This document shows positions 49,046 through 59,198 of a stretch of DNA of 64,000 nt, one piece after another (positions within the stretch are counted from its first letter, which is position 1; the number at the start of each line of letters is the position of its first letter). Location: the NCBI GenBank assembly GCA_900316955.1, contig ONEX01000006.1, positions 143,532 through 207,531 on the forward strand, written 5' to 3'. The notes below the pieces were generated by a model. That model saw only the letters and a list, made by a program, of their open reading frames with translations. It made no database searches and was not told the DNA's origin. The position numbers and the translations under genes are program-made. Origin of the DNA: an uncultured Bacteroidales bacterium (lineage in GTDB: Bacteria > Bacteroidota > Bacteroidia > Bacteroidales > UBA932).

Positions 49046-51892
49046 ATGGCAGAAATCAGACTGAACAAACTTATCAAGCAATTCAACATCGGGCTGGATA
49101 CGCTCGTGGACTTCCTGAACTCGAAAGGGGCCGGCATCGAGAATGCCAACCCGAACCTGAAGGTGTCCGACGAGTTCCTGCCCGAGCTGCACAAGAAGTT
49201 CGGCAAGGACCTCGAGCTCAAGGAAGCCGCCGAGAAGGTGGACGTGAAGCTCACCGAGATCCTGGACAAGGCTTCCCGCCGTCCGTCCGGCTCCCGCGAG
49301 GAGGAGGACGAGTACGAGCCGGAGCGCGTCACCGTGATCAAGAGCAACAACCTGTCCCGCGCCGCCGTGGAGCCGGAGCCTGTGAAGGAACCGGAACCCG
49401 AGCCGGTCGTCGAACCGGAACCGGTGGTCGAACCCGAGCCGGAACCGGTCGTCGAACCGGAGCCGGTCCCTGAGCCTGTCGAAGGGCCGGAGCCCGTCGT
49501 TGAGCCGGAGCCGGTGGTCGAGCCCGAACCGGAGCCCGAACCCGAACCCGTCGTGGAACCGGAGCCGGTCTCCGAGCCTGTCGAAGAGCCGGAGCCGGTC
49601 GTCGCTTCCGAGCCGGAAGAAGAGCCGGCCGAAGAGCCCGTCGCAGAGCCTGAGCCTGCCGCCCCCGCCGAGGAGACCCCTTCCGCCCAGACCCCAGCGG
49701 AAGCTCCCGCCCCGGAGGCCCCGGCCCAGCCCGCCACCCAGCTCAAGGTCGTCGGCAAGATCGACCTCACCCAGTTCGACCCGAAGAAGGGCAAGAAGCG
49801 CGAGCGCATCAAGGGCGGCGGTTCCCAGAAGGTGGACGTCACCAAGGTGCAGGCCGACAAGGCCCCGAAGAAGAACGAGCCTGGCAAGGGCGGCAAGAAG
49901 CAGGACCAGCAGGCCGCCGGCAAGGGCCGCAAGCGCGGCAATGACCGCTTCTCCAAGCCCGTCCTCACCGAGGCCGAGCAGGAGGAGATGCAGAAGGAAA
50001 TCCAGAAGCAGGTCAAGGAGACCTACGCGCGGATGAACGAGACCAAGAACAACTTCGGCGCGAAGCACCGCAAGGAGAAGCGCGAACTGGCCGCCATCCG
50101 TTCCCAGGAGGAGATGGAGCAGGCGATGGCCGAGAACAAGGTGCTGAAAGTCACCGAGTTCGTGACGGTCAACGACCTCGCCACCCTGATGAACAACACC
50201 CCCGTGGTGAAGGTCATCGGCGCCTGCATGTCCCTCGGCATGATGGTGTCCATCAACCAGCGCCTGGACGCCGAGACCCTCGTCCTGGTGGCCGAGGAAT
50301 TCGGCTACAAGGTGGAATTCGTCACCGCCGAGCTGACCGAGGAAATCGAGCAGCAGGAGCCGGACAAGGAGGAAGACCTCGTCGAGCGTCCCCCGGTGAT
50401 CACCGTGATGGGCCATGTCGACCACGGTAAGACTTCCCTCCTGGACAACATCCGCAACACGAACGTCATCGCCGGCGAGGCGGGCGGCATCACCCAGCAC
50501 ATCGGCGCATACAGCGTGAAACTGGACAACGGCCGTCGCATCACCTTCCTGGACACCCCGGGCCACGAGGCCTTCACCGCGATGCGTGCCCGCGGCGCCC
50601 AGATGACCGACCTCGCCATCATCATCATCGCGGCCGACGACGCCGTGATGCCCCAGACCAAGGAGGCCATCGCCCACGCGCAGGCCGCCGGCGTCCCGAT
50701 GGTGTTCGCCATCAACAAGATCGACAAGCCCGGCGCGAATCCCGACACCATCCGCCGCCAGCTCTCCGAGATGAACATCCTCGTGGAGGACTGGGGCGGC
50801 AAGTACCAGTGCCAGGAAATCTCCGCCAAGAAGGGCATCAACGTGGACAAGCTCCTGGAGAAGGTCCTCTTCGAGACCGACCTCCTGGAACTCAAGGCCA
50901 ATCCGAACAAGCTCGGCAGCGGCGCCGTCATCGAGTCCTCCCTGGACAAGGGCCGTGGCTATCTCGCCACCGTCCTCGTGCAGGACGGCACGATGCACGT
51001 GGGCGACGTGATCATCTCCGGCTGCTACTACGGCCGCGTCAAGGCGATGTTCAACGAGCGTGGACAGAAGGTCCAGGAAGCCGGCCCCTCCACGCCGGTG
51101 TCCATCCTCGGCCTCAACGGCGCTCCCGCCGCCGGTGAGAAGTTCAACGTGATGACCGACGAGAAGGAGGCAAAGTCCATCGCCAACCGCCGCGAGCAGC
51201 TCATCCGCATCCAGGGCATCAAGACCCAGAAGCACCTCACCCTCGAGGAGATCGGCCGCCGCATCGCGATCGGCAACTTCAAGGAGCTCAACATCATCGT
51301 CAAGGGCGACGTGGACGGCTCCGTGGAGGCCCTGTCCGACTCCCTCATCAAGCTCAGCACCGAGGAAGTGCGCGTGAACGTGATCCACAAGGCCGTGGGC
51401 GCCATCTCCGAGAGCGACGTCCTGCTGGCCGAGGCCTCCGACGCCGTGATCATCGGCTTCCAGGTCCGTCCTTCCGCCGAAGCGCGCCGCGCCGCGGAGA
51501 AGGAGGGCATCGAAATCCGCCTCTACTCCGTCATCTACGACTGTATCAACGAAGTCAAGGAAGGTATCGAGGGTATGCTCGAGCCGGAGAAGAAGGAGGA
51601 GGTCACCGCCACCGCCGAGGTCAAGCAGACCTTCAAGATCTCCAAGGTCGGCACCATCGCCGGCTGCCAGGTCAAGGAAGGCAAACTCACGGCCAAGGCC
51701 CAGGTGCGCCTGATCCGCGACGGCATCGTGGTGTACACCGGCGCCCTCGCCTCGCTCCAGCGCGGCAAGGACGACGCCAAGGAAGTGGCCGCCGGCTTCG
51801 AGTGCGGCTGCGGCCTGGAGCGCTTCAACGACATCCACATCGGAGACATCATCGAGGCCTTCACGGTCGTGGAAATCAAACGAAGCCTGTAA
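49046..51892 (+). CDS. infB: Translation initiation factor IF-2
   Basis: 948 residues. The N-terminal IF2_N helix ([20 protein letters not shown]) is followed by a linker with long Glu-Pro-Val repeats (about residues 110-225, units such as [10 protein letters not shown]). A basic stretch and a second IF2_N motif precede the GTPase domain ([50 protein letters not shown]). Beta-barrel and C-terminal initiator-tRNA-binding domains complete it. It delivers fMet-tRNA to the 30S subunit. The repeat linker is unusually regular at the DNA level and likely varies in length. Confidence 0.96.
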   Translation: MAEIRLNKLIKQFNIGLDTLVDFLNSKGAGIENANPNLKVSDEFLPELHKKFGKDLELKEAAEKVDVKLTEILDKASRRPSGSREEEDEYEPERVTVIKSNNLSRAAVEPEPVKEPEPEPVVEPEPVVEPEPEPVVEPEPVPEPVEGPEPVVEPEPVVEPEPEPEPEPVVEPEPVSEPVEEPEPVVASEPEEEPAEEPVAEPEPAAPAEETPSAQTPAEAPAPEAPAQPATQLKVVGKIDLTQFDPKKGKKRERIKGGGSQKVDVTKVQADKAPKKNEPGKGGKKQDQQAAGKGRKRGNDRFSKPVLTEAEQEEMQKEIQKQVKETYARMNETKNNFGAKHRKEKRELAAIRSQEEMEQAMAENKVLKVTEFVTVNDLATLMNNTPVVKVIGACMSLGMMVSINQRLDAETLVLVAEEFGYKVEFVTAELTEEIEQQEPDKEEDLVERPPVITVMGHVDHGKTSLLDNIRNTNVIAGEAGGITQHIGAYSVKLDNGRRITFLDTPGHEAFTAMRARGAQMTDLAIIIIAADDAVMPQTKEAIAHAQAAGVPMVFAINKIDKPGANPDTIRRQLSEMNILVEDWGGKYQCQEISAKKGINVDKLLEKVLFETDLLELKANPNKLGSGAVIESSLDKGRGYLATVLVQDGTMHVGDVIISGCYYGRVKAMFNERGQKVQEAGPSTPVSILGLNGAPAAGEKFNVMTDEKEAKSIANRREQLIRIQGIKTQKHLTLEEIGRRIAIGNFKELNIIVKGDVDGSVEALSDSLIKLSTEEVRVNVIHKAVGAISESDVLLAEASDAVIIGFQVRPSAEARRAAEKEGIEIRLYSVIYDCINEVKEGIEGMLEPEKKEEVTATAEVKQTFKISKVGTIAGCQVKEGKLTAKAQVRLIRDGIVVYTGALASLQRGKDDAKEVAAGFECGCGLERFNDIHIGDIIEAFTVVEIKRSL

Positions 51893-51896
51893 GTCG

Positions 51897-53663
51897 ATGA
51901 AAATCAGGAATATCTGCCATTTGGCACTTTACACGCTCGCTTTTGCGGGCGTGTCCTGTAAACCGGACGAGATACAGGTCGCAACGGTCTCTGTGCAAAG
52001 CGTTTCCGTCCAGCCGGCCTCCGCCACCCTGAAAGAGGGCGAGACTTTGCAGCTGGAAGCGGTGATTTCTCCGAAAGACGCCACGGAAAAAGGCGTGGAC
52101 TGGAGCTCGAACAATGAGAAGGCCGCCGTCGTGGACGCGAAAGGCCTCGTCACCGCCCTGGCTCCCGGCGCCGTGAGCATCACCGTCAAGACCCGGGACG
52201 GCGGGCACTCCGCCCGCTGCCGGATCACGGTGAAGGGCCCGGAGGATCCGGGCACCGATCCGGGGACGGACCCCGGCACGAACCCCGGCACGAACCCCAC
52301 CGCTTACCGCACGTGGGAGGACACCGGCGCCACCCTGCCGGATTATCCGACCTACAACACGGTCAGCACCCTCGCCGACTTCCCCCGCATCGACATTACC
52401 TGGGAGAAGGAAACCCAGCGGCTGGCGGAGGGCGAATACACCTGGGTGGACGGCACCGTCCGTTTCCGCGACCCCAAGGGGATGTACAAGACCGCCAACG
52501 AGAAGGACTACGAAACCGACTCCCAGGTGCTCCAGATGCGTATCCGCGGCCGCGGCAACACCTCCTACGACGCCGAGGGCGGAATCAAGCACTCCTACAA
52601 GATCAAGCTCGCCGACCACCGGAAGGTGTTCGGGATGAAGGGCGACAAGGACTGGATGCTGGTGGCCGATGTCCAGGACCCGTCGCTCCTGCGGAACGCG
52701 GTCGCCCTGCGCATCGCCCGGATGGTATCCATGCCCTGGACGCCCAAGTACCGCGCCGCGGAGGTCTATTTCAATGGCAAGTACGGCGGCTGCTACCTGC
52801 TGGTGGAAGCCAAGGAAGTGGACCGGGAGAACAAGGTCCCCATCACCGTGGTGGGCCCCGGCGAGACCGACGGCGGCTATCTGCTGGAGATCGACAACAA
52901 GGGCGACTACGACCGCTACTTCCGGACGGAGACCTTCCAGAAGAAGATCAAGTTCAAGGATCCCGACTTCGGGGACCGGAACAATCCGGACAACTCGACC
53001 GACGCCCAGGCCCAGATGGCCTATATCACCGAGTACGTGAACGACGTGGAGCGCCTCCTGAAGGAGCGTTCCTTCGACCCCGAGACCGGCTACCAGTCCA
53101 AGCTGGACCTGTACACCGTCATCGGCAACTACATCGTGCACGAGCTCACGATGAACGTGGACGGCGGCATGCGCCTTTCCACCTACTTCGCCAAGGACAA
53201 GGACACCAAGCTGTTCATGCCCATGGTGTGGGACTTCGACCTGTCCCTCGGGAACTGCTCCTACATCGGCCATGACTTCAACCTGGATCCCGGCATGGAC
53301 GGCCCCAAGGGCTGGTTCATCAAGATCCGCGGCGGTTCCTTCGAGAACGGCGACTGGGACGGCTCCCGGAAGAGCTACTACCAGTACCTGTTCGAGGACC
53401 CGCTCTTCGTGCAGGCCCTCAAGGAGCGCTGGAACCTGGTGAAGCCCCGCCTGGACAAGATTCCCGCGTTCATCGACAAGATGGTGGAGTACAATACGCT
53501 GGCCTATGACCACAACGTCTCGGGCGGAAAGAATCCGCGCGCGAATCGCTCGTACTACTACCCGCCGGACTATTTCACCAACTGGTCGGAGGCCGTGGCG
53601 TATATGAAGGACTTCTACACCGAACGGCTGGCCTGGCTGGACCAGGCAATCAATCAGTTGTAA
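51897..53663 (+). CDS. Lipoprotein with Big_2 domain and CotH kinase-like domain
   Basis: 588 residues. A lipoprotein signal with Cys21 (AFAGVSCKPDE) is followed by an Ig-like Big_2 domain (VSVQPASATLKEGETLQLEA...GAVSITVKTRDG, about 30-112) and a Pro/Gly/Asp/Thr linker (DPGTDPGTNPGTNP). A CotH kinase-like domain spans about 180-560 (LQMRIRGRGNTSYDAEGGIK, GDKDWMLVADVQDPSLLRNA, GCYLLVEAKEVDRENK, MPMVWDFDLSLGN). CotH proteins are atypical protein kinases of spore coats; Bacteroidetes versions sit at the surface with unknown targets. It starts 4 nt after infB and may be partly co-transcribed with it. Confidence 0.88.
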   Translation: MKIRNICHLALYTLAFAGVSCKPDEIQVATVSVQSVSVQPASATLKEGETLQLEAVISPKDATEKGVDWSSNNEKAAVVDAKGLVTALAPGAVSITVKTRDGGHSARCRITVKGPEDPGTDPGTDPGTNPGTNPTAYRTWEDTGATLPDYPTYNTVSTLADFPRIDITWEKETQRLAEGEYTWVDGTVRFRDPKGMYKTANEKDYETDSQVLQMRIRGRGNTSYDAEGGIKHSYKIKLADHRKVFGMKGDKDWMLVADVQDPSLLRNAVALRIARMVSMPWTPKYRAAEVYFNGKYGGCYLLVEAKEVDRENKVPITVVGPGETDGGYLLEIDNKGDYDRYFRTETFQKKIKFKDPDFGDRNNPDNSTDAQAQMAYITEYVNDVERLLKERSFDPETGYQSKLDLYTVIGNYIVHELTMNVDGGMRLSTYFAKDKDTKLFMPMVWDFDLSLGNCSYIGHDFNLDPGMDGPKGWFIKIRGGSFENGDWDGSRKSYYQYLFEDPLFVQALKERWNLVKPRLDKIPAFIDKMVEYNTLAYDHNVSGGKNPRANRSYYYPPDYFTNWSEAVAYMKDFYTERLAWLDQAINQL

Positions 53664-53691
53664 GGAGATAAAAAACACCTAAACGTATTGC

Positions 53692-56439
53692 ATGCTTAAT
53701 AAAAAAACGGGAATCCACCTTGTCCCCCTGGCCATCCTGATGGCCCTTTTGTCTTTCGGGAACACGGCGCGCGCCCAGTCCCGGGCGAAATCCCTGACCT
53801 TGCAGCTGACAGTCGTCTCCGACACGGACAAACAGCCCGTCGCCGGCGCCGCCTGCATGCTCACCGACTACGGGATCTTCGCCATCACGGACGCCGATGG
53901 ACGCGCCCGTCTGGAGAAAGTGCCCGTCGGCGACGCGGCCCTGTCCATCCAGATGCTCGGATTCGAGGATTTCACCGAGATGTTCCGCTTCCGCAGCGAC
54001 TCCACGTTCACCGTCCGCATCCAGGAATCCACCCTCGCCCTGGAAGAGGTCGTGGTGACCGCGAAGCCCAGCGCCGCGGGCTCCTCCACGAGCTCGAACA
54101 TCGGCCGGATGGCCATCGACCACCTCCAGGCCACGAGTCTGAAGGACGTGATGCAGCTCATCCCCGGCCAGCTGATGTCGTCGTCAGACATGACCTCCGA
54201 AGCCAAGATCACCATCCGCAGCGCCAGCGACAACTCGGCGAACAACGCCTTCGGCACCTCCATCATGGTGGACGGCGTCCCGGTCTCGGACAACACGTCC
54301 CTGGGCACCAACGCCGGCACCGGCGTGGACCTGCGCCAGATCAGCGCCGACAACATCGAGTCCGTCGAAGTGATCCGGGGCATCCCGTCGGCCGAGTACG
54401 GCGACCTCACCTCGGGCGCCGTGGTGGTGAACACCAAGGCGGGCTACACGCCCTTCGAGGTACGCACCAAGCTCAATCCGACGACGCTCAACACCTCCTT
54501 CGGCAAGGGCTGGAAGTTCACCAAGGACGCCGGCAGCCTCAATGTCAACGCCGACTACGCCCGCGCCTCGGGCGACCCGCGCACCAAGAACCGCTCCTTC
54601 GACCGCATCAGCGGCGGCGTCACCTACAGCAACACCATCGGCCGGATCTGGTCCTCCACCACCAAGGTCAATTTCAGCAGCATCATCGACCTCCGCACCG
54701 CAGACCCGGACCTCCTGGTCGAGGGCACGGAGACCGGGCAGAAGCAGTATTCCCTGCGCCTGTCGCACAACGGACGCCTGTCGCTGAACAAGCCACTCTC
54801 CCGCTCCCTGACCTATGCCGTGGGCCTCACCCTCTCGAACTCCAATTCCTGGACCTCAAGCATCGTCTCCGCCGACGGCGGCCTGCCCATTATCACCTCC
54901 CTCACCGACGGCTACTACCAGGTCCCCTACATCACGAGTTCGTACCGGGCCGGCGGCAGCACCGTCTCGCAGCCCCTGAACTTCTTCGCCAAGACCGGCA
55001 ACGTGTTCACCATCAACACCGAGAAGGTGAAGCAGCGCTTCAACATGGGCGCGGAATACCGCTATGAGTCCAACAAGGCCCGCGGATTCTCCAACGACGA
55101 CAACTTCCTTCCCCTGCGGCCCAACAGCAACGGCCGTCCCCGCCCCTACTTCGACATCCCGGCCCTGAGCCAAGTGTCGGCCTACCTGGAGGACAACCTC
55201 ACCTGGGAACTGCCCCTGAAGATGGAATTCAAACTGCAGGGCGGCGTCCGCTTCGATATGATGCAGCCGGGGCTGCCCGAGCAGGTGTCGGCCTTCTCCC
55301 CGCGTTTCAACGGCTCGCTGAAGGTGACGGAATGGCTCAGCATCCGGGGCGGCTGGGGCCAGAGCAACAAGACGCCGGGCCTCGCGCACCTGTATCCCGA
55401 GCCCAAGTACACGGACCGGGAAGCCGCCTCCTACCTGCCTTCCGACGTCAGCCGGCAGCTGGTGGTGTACAACACCAAGGTGACCGAGGTAGAACGGAAC
55501 AACTCCCTGAAGAACGCCACCAACAGCAAGTCCGAAATCGGCGTGGACCTGCATTTCAAGAACGGGATGACCTTCTCCGTGGTGGGCTACCAGGACTATC
55601 TGAAGAGCGGGTTCGGCAACTTCACGGAGTACAGCGTCTATTACGCCAACTACTACACGGCCACCCAGGGCATCCGGCAGGATGCGGACGGGATGCCGTA
55701 CATCGAGTGGAACAACCCCGCCCGCGTGGACACGGTGTTCACCACCAGCGGCCGCATCGGCAACACCCAGGCCAGCCTGAACCGGGGCGTCGAGTTCGAC
55801 TTCAACCTGGGCCAGATCAAGGCCATCCGCACCTCGGTGCTCCTGAGCGGCGCCTATATGGAGACGCAGACCTGGACCACCGGTCCCAACTACGCCAGCC
55901 CGGCGGGCATCCCGGCGAGCAGCGTCTACGCCCAGGGCGGCTCCAACACGCCGCCGTTCAAGCTCCAGTACCCCAGCGGCGTCTCCCGGGACATCGACCG
56001 CCGCTTCAGCGCGAACCTTCGGCTGGTTTGTAACATTCCCCGGATGAAGATGGTGGCCTCCCTGGCGAACCAGGTGATCTTCTACCAGTATCGCCATACG
56101 ACCAACCAGAAGAGCGACCCCTTCGCCTGGATCGACACGGATCTGTCCGTGCACGACATCACCCAGGCGATGCTGAATGACCCCGAATGCCGCATCAAGG
56201 GCATCCTCCTGTCGGCCCAGCGGAGGAATCCCGCCGACAGCCAGCCCGTCACGCAGCCGCCCATCTGGCTGATGAACATGCGCCTGACCAAGGACGTTTC
56301 CAAGAACTTCGGATTCTCCTTCTATGTGAACAACGCTTTCTTCCACATGCCGTACCAGTCCAGTTCCGCCTCCGGCACCCTGACGGAGCGCAACACCGGG
56401 ACCTTCTCGTTCGGCGTCGAAATGTACGTCAAGATATGA
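53692..56439 (+). CDS. TonB-dependent outer membrane receptor
   Basis: 915 residues with a signal peptide (AILMALLSFGNTARAQSRA). An N-terminal carboxypeptidase-D regulatory-like domain (LQLTVVSDTDKQPVAGAACM...FTVRIQESTLALEEVVVTAK, about 35-125) precedes a plug (LKDVMQLIPGQLMSS...NIESVEVIRGIPSAEYGDLT) and a 22-strand-type barrel ending FSFGVEMYVKI. It imports a ligand across the outer membrane using TonB energy. There is no SusD-like gene beside it, so it is not a standard Sus pair. It overlaps the next gene by 4 nt (ATGA). Confidence 0.92.
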   Translation: MLNKKTGIHLVPLAILMALLSFGNTARAQSRAKSLTLQLTVVSDTDKQPVAGAACMLTDYGIFAITDADGRARLEKVPVGDAALSIQMLGFEDFTEMFRFRSDSTFTVRIQESTLALEEVVVTAKPSAAGSSTSSNIGRMAIDHLQATSLKDVMQLIPGQLMSSSDMTSEAKITIRSASDNSANNAFGTSIMVDGVPVSDNTSLGTNAGTGVDLRQISADNIESVEVIRGIPSAEYGDLTSGAVVVNTKAGYTPFEVRTKLNPTTLNTSFGKGWKFTKDAGSLNVNADYARASGDPRTKNRSFDRISGGVTYSNTIGRIWSSTTKVNFSSIIDLRTADPDLLVEGTETGQKQYSLRLSHNGRLSLNKPLSRSLTYAVGLTLSNSNSWTSSIVSADGGLPIITSLTDGYYQVPYITSSYRAGGSTVSQPLNFFAKTGNVFTINTEKVKQRFNMGAEYRYESNKARGFSNDDNFLPLRPNSNGRPRPYFDIPALSQVSAYLEDNLTWELPLKMEFKLQGGVRFDMMQPGLPEQVSAFSPRFNGSLKVTEWLSIRGGWGQSNKTPGLAHLYPEPKYTDREAASYLPSDVSRQLVVYNTKVTEVERNNSLKNATNSKSEIGVDLHFKNGMTFSVVGYQDYLKSGFGNFTEYSVYYANYYTATQGIRQDADGMPYIEWNNPARVDTVFTTSGRIGNTQASLNRGVEFDFNLGQIKAIRTSVLLSGAYMETQTWTTGPNYASPAGIPASSVYAQGGSNTPPFKLQYPSGVSRDIDRRFSANLRLVCNIPRMKMVASLANQVIFYQYRHTTNQKSDPFAWIDTDLSVHDITQAMLNDPECRIKGILLSAQRRNPADSQPVTQPPIWLMNMRLTKDVSKNFGFSFYVNNAFFHMPYQSSSASGTLTERNTGTFSFGVEMYVKI

Positions 56440-57641
56440 AACGGATCCTCTTCGCATCATTGATGGCGCTCGCGCTTTCCTGCACCCGGGAGGCGCCCAA
56501 ACCCGCCGCGCCGTTCCTCCTGGAATTCCGGATGCCGGAGGCCTGCAAGGCTGACGCCCAGTATAAGAACCAACGGGTATTCATCAAGGGGAACCTCTCC
56601 TACGAGTTCGAGACCGACATCGCCGGCATGGTGACGGTGGACGGCCTGGTTCCCGGCATCTACGACATCATCACCAACTGGGAGATGAGCGGCAAGCAGT
56701 ACAAAGCCCTGCTCAAGGACCCGGCGGCCGCCGTCGAGGACAAGGCGCGGGTCATCGTAGGCGTGTCCCTGATGAACCAGCGGCTGTTCCAGCCCCGGGA
56801 CATGGTCATCGACCTGTCCGCGGCCGTGGTCAAGGGCCTGATGATCTCCAAGGTCTATTACGCCGGCACCAAGGACAAGATGGGCCGGAACTACGGGACC
56901 GACTCCTATGTCGAGATCTTCAACAACTCCGACGAGGTCCTCTACATCGACGGCAAGTACCTGGGGCTCGCGGAAGCCGTCTCCCCCGCCGCCTATCCGG
57001 CGCACGAGAACCCGGATTCCATCTATATGCGCCAGATCTGCAAGTTCCCGGGCACTGGAAACGATTATCCGGTCGCACCCGGCGGAAGCATCGTGGTCGC
57101 AGCCAAGAGCGCCCGCAACCACCAGGAAAGCGCCGACAACACCGTGGACCTCTCCCGCGCCGACTTCGAAGTCAAGGTGATCGAGGGTTCCGGCAACCCG
57201 GACGTGCCCATGCTGCCCATCATCTCCAACTCCACGAAGATCCAGACGCTGAACCTCATCAACGGCGGCCTGAACGCCGTGGTGCTCTTCGAGACCGACG
57301 AGGACGTCCTCTCCTGGCCGGAAGTGTACCAGCGGGGGAAGACCTCCGGCGAGATGTTCCGGCGCATCCACAAGAGCGTCGTGATCGACGGCGTGGAATG
57401 CCTCAAGAAACCGGCCCAGACGGACCCGGACGTATATACCAAGCGCCTGCAGCCCGACATCGACGCCGGCTACATCACCATCACGGCCGTCAACGGGTAC
57501 AACCACGAATCCGTGGACCGCAAGGTGTCCCGCTACGAGAACGGCCGGTATTACCTGACCGACACCAACAACACGTCGGCGGATTTCGTGGTGTGCACGG
57601 ATCCGACGCCGCGCAAATATGACAAGGAGGGCCTGCTATGA
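56436..57641 (+). CDS. DUF4876 lipoprotein
   Basis: 401 residues. Lipoprotein signal MKRILFASLMALALSCTREA (Cys16). The N-terminal beta domain (FIKGNLSYEFETDIAGMVTV) is followed by a second domain starting GLMISKVYYAGTKDKMGRNY, with SYVEIFNNSDEVLYIDGKYL as in lamin-tail-like folds. The overall pattern is that of DUF4876 proteins, which in Bacteroidetes accompany a TonB receptor and a DUF6850 protein. It is probably a surface or periplasmic partner of the receptor. Start and stop both overlap neighbours by 4 nt. Confidence 0.8.
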   Translation: MKRILFASLMALALSCTREAPKPAAPFLLEFRMPEACKADAQYKNQRVFIKGNLSYEFETDIAGMVTVDGLVPGIYDIITNWEMSGKQYKALLKDPAAAVEDKARVIVGVSLMNQRLFQPRDMVIDLSAAVVKGLMISKVYYAGTKDKMGRNYGTDSYVEIFNNSDEVLYIDGKYLGLAEAVSPAAYPAHENPDSIYMRQICKFPGTGNDYPVAPGGSIVVAAKSARNHQESADNTVDLSRADFEVKVIEGSGNPDVPMLPIISNSTKIQTLNLINGGLNAVVLFETDEDVLSWPEVYQRGKTSGEMFRRIHKSVVIDGVECLKKPAQTDPDVYTKRLQPDIDAGYITITAVNGYNHESVDRKVSRYENGRYYLTDTNNTSADFVVCTDPTPRKYDKEGLL

Positions 57642-59194
57642 GAAAGACCGTTCTTCTGACCCTCGCCATCCTCACCGGCGGCGCCCTCGTGGCGCAGGAA
57701 GTTCCTTCGGACTTCCACCGGCTCACCCTGGAAGAGGTCTTCCAGCAGTTCCAGGCCACGGACAACGCCGCCGGCATGGGCCTGTTCCAGCCGCTCAGCG
57801 GCAGCCGGACGCAGATCGAGACCTTCTATTCGGCCGGCGACGACCATCTCTCCCAGCAGGGAAGCCCCGACTACGGCTTCGACTTCTCCACGCTGCGGTA
57901 CGACCGATTCTCCGACAAGCTGTTCATGCGCGGCTCCTTCCACTACTCCCTGGACCGGGAGAAGGAACGCAAGTGGTCGGACGTGATCGACCCGTGGTTC
58001 TCCATCCCCTTCATCTACGGCAACGCCATCGCGAAGGACTACGACAAGCACCAGTGCGGCCTGACCCTGGACCTGTACACCGCCCCGCTCGCGGACTGGA
58101 TTTCCCTGGGCCTCCGGACGAAGTATGACGTGGCCGACATCTCCGGCCTCCGCGACCCGCGTCCCCGGACCGGGTACCTGGACTACCAGATCGTTCCGTC
58201 CGCGCTGGCCACCTTCGGAGCCCATCACGTGGGCCTGGACCTGGGCTACGGCTACTCCAAGGAGAAGCTCTCCGGCCTCACCACCATCCAGTCCTACCCG
58301 AACCTGTACTACTACAAGATGTCCGGCCTGGACCATGTGGACGGCGCCATCGGGGCCTACAGCGGCTTCAAGCGGCAGTTCTACGGTCCCCGCTTCCTCG
58401 GCGGCCTCAGCTACGGCTACACGGCCGGCAACGTCCGCGCGCTGGTCTCCGGCGGCGCGGAATACGGCCGTCTGGACGCCTATGGCGACAAGAAGGCGAG
58501 CCCCGGCTCGTACAATTATTTCCTGTACCACGCGGTCGCCGACCTCCAGCTGCAGGGCGGAAAGAATCTCCATCGGCTGCACTGGACCGGCCGCTTCAAG
58601 GACGCCGGCGCCGACGAGTTCCTCCAGGAGCTCCAGGCGGAGAAGGACCCTGTCACGGGCATCACCACCGAGACCTGGGTGACCCTGTACGAGTACCAGA
58701 ACCGGTACATGCTCAAGCAGTACGAGACGGCGCTGGACTACACGCTGTATGGCGCCTGCACCGGCACGGACTACCGCTGGAGCCTCCAGGCCGGCGCTGC
58801 CTACACCGGGTTCCTCAAGAACAGCTACCTCCCCTTCTCGGTCTTCAAGTCCGATGTCCTTTCCTTCTCGCTGGGCGGCTCCTTCCTTTTGGCGGATGTC
58901 CGCCGGCACCGGGTGGAAGCCGGCTTCCAGGCCACGGGAAGCCTTCCCCTGCTGACATTCCAGCGCCTCCTGTACGAGAACGACTACACCCGCGAAGTCC
59001 TCGTGCCGGACGCCGGCTACTACGGCAAGCAGCGCTTCGGCGGCACCGGCAGCCTCACCTGGACCTTCCCGATGAACCTGGGGAAGGCCGGCCTGGCGAA
59101 CGGCTATGTGCGGCTGAGCGGCGGCTACGCCAAGGCCCTGCCCACCGGCAGCCTGGCGAACGTCTCCCTGTCTGTCGGACTGTTTACTTTCTGA
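57638..59194 (+). CDS. DUF6850-family outer membrane beta-barrel protein
   Basis: 518 residues with a signal peptide (MRKTVLLTLAILTGGALVAQ). The rest is dominated by alternating-residue beta strands with aromatic girdles (FMRGSFHYSLDREKERKWSD, VGLDLGYGYSKEKLSGLTTI) and ends LSVGLFTF, a normal outer-membrane terminus. It fits the DUF6850 barrel that sits next to DUF4876 genes. It probably forms a complex or accessory channel with the TonB receptor. Translationally coupled to DUF4876 by ATGA; the next gene starts 4 nt after its stop. Confidence 0.78.
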   Translation: MRKTVLLTLAILTGGALVAQEVPSDFHRLTLEEVFQQFQATDNAAGMGLFQPLSGSRTQIETFYSAGDDHLSQQGSPDYGFDFSTLRYDRFSDKLFMRGSFHYSLDREKERKWSDVIDPWFSIPFIYGNAIAKDYDKHQCGLTLDLYTAPLADWISLGLRTKYDVADISGLRDPRPRTGYLDYQIVPSALATFGAHHVGLDLGYGYSKEKLSGLTTIQSYPNLYYYKMSGLDHVDGAIGAYSGFKRQFYGPRFLGGLSYGYTAGNVRALVSGGAEYGRLDAYGDKKASPGSYNYFLYHAVADLQLQGGKNLHRLHWTGRFKDAGADEFLQELQAEKDPVTGITTETWVTLYEYQNRYMLKQYETALDYTLYGACTGTDYRWSLQAGAAYTGFLKNSYLPFSVFKSDVLSFSLGGSFLLADVRRHRVEAGFQATGSLPLLTFQRLLYENDYTREVLVPDAGYYGKQRFGGTGSLTWTFPMNLGKAGLANGYVRLSGGYAKALPTGSLANVSLSVGLFTF

Positions 59195-59198
59195 CGCC

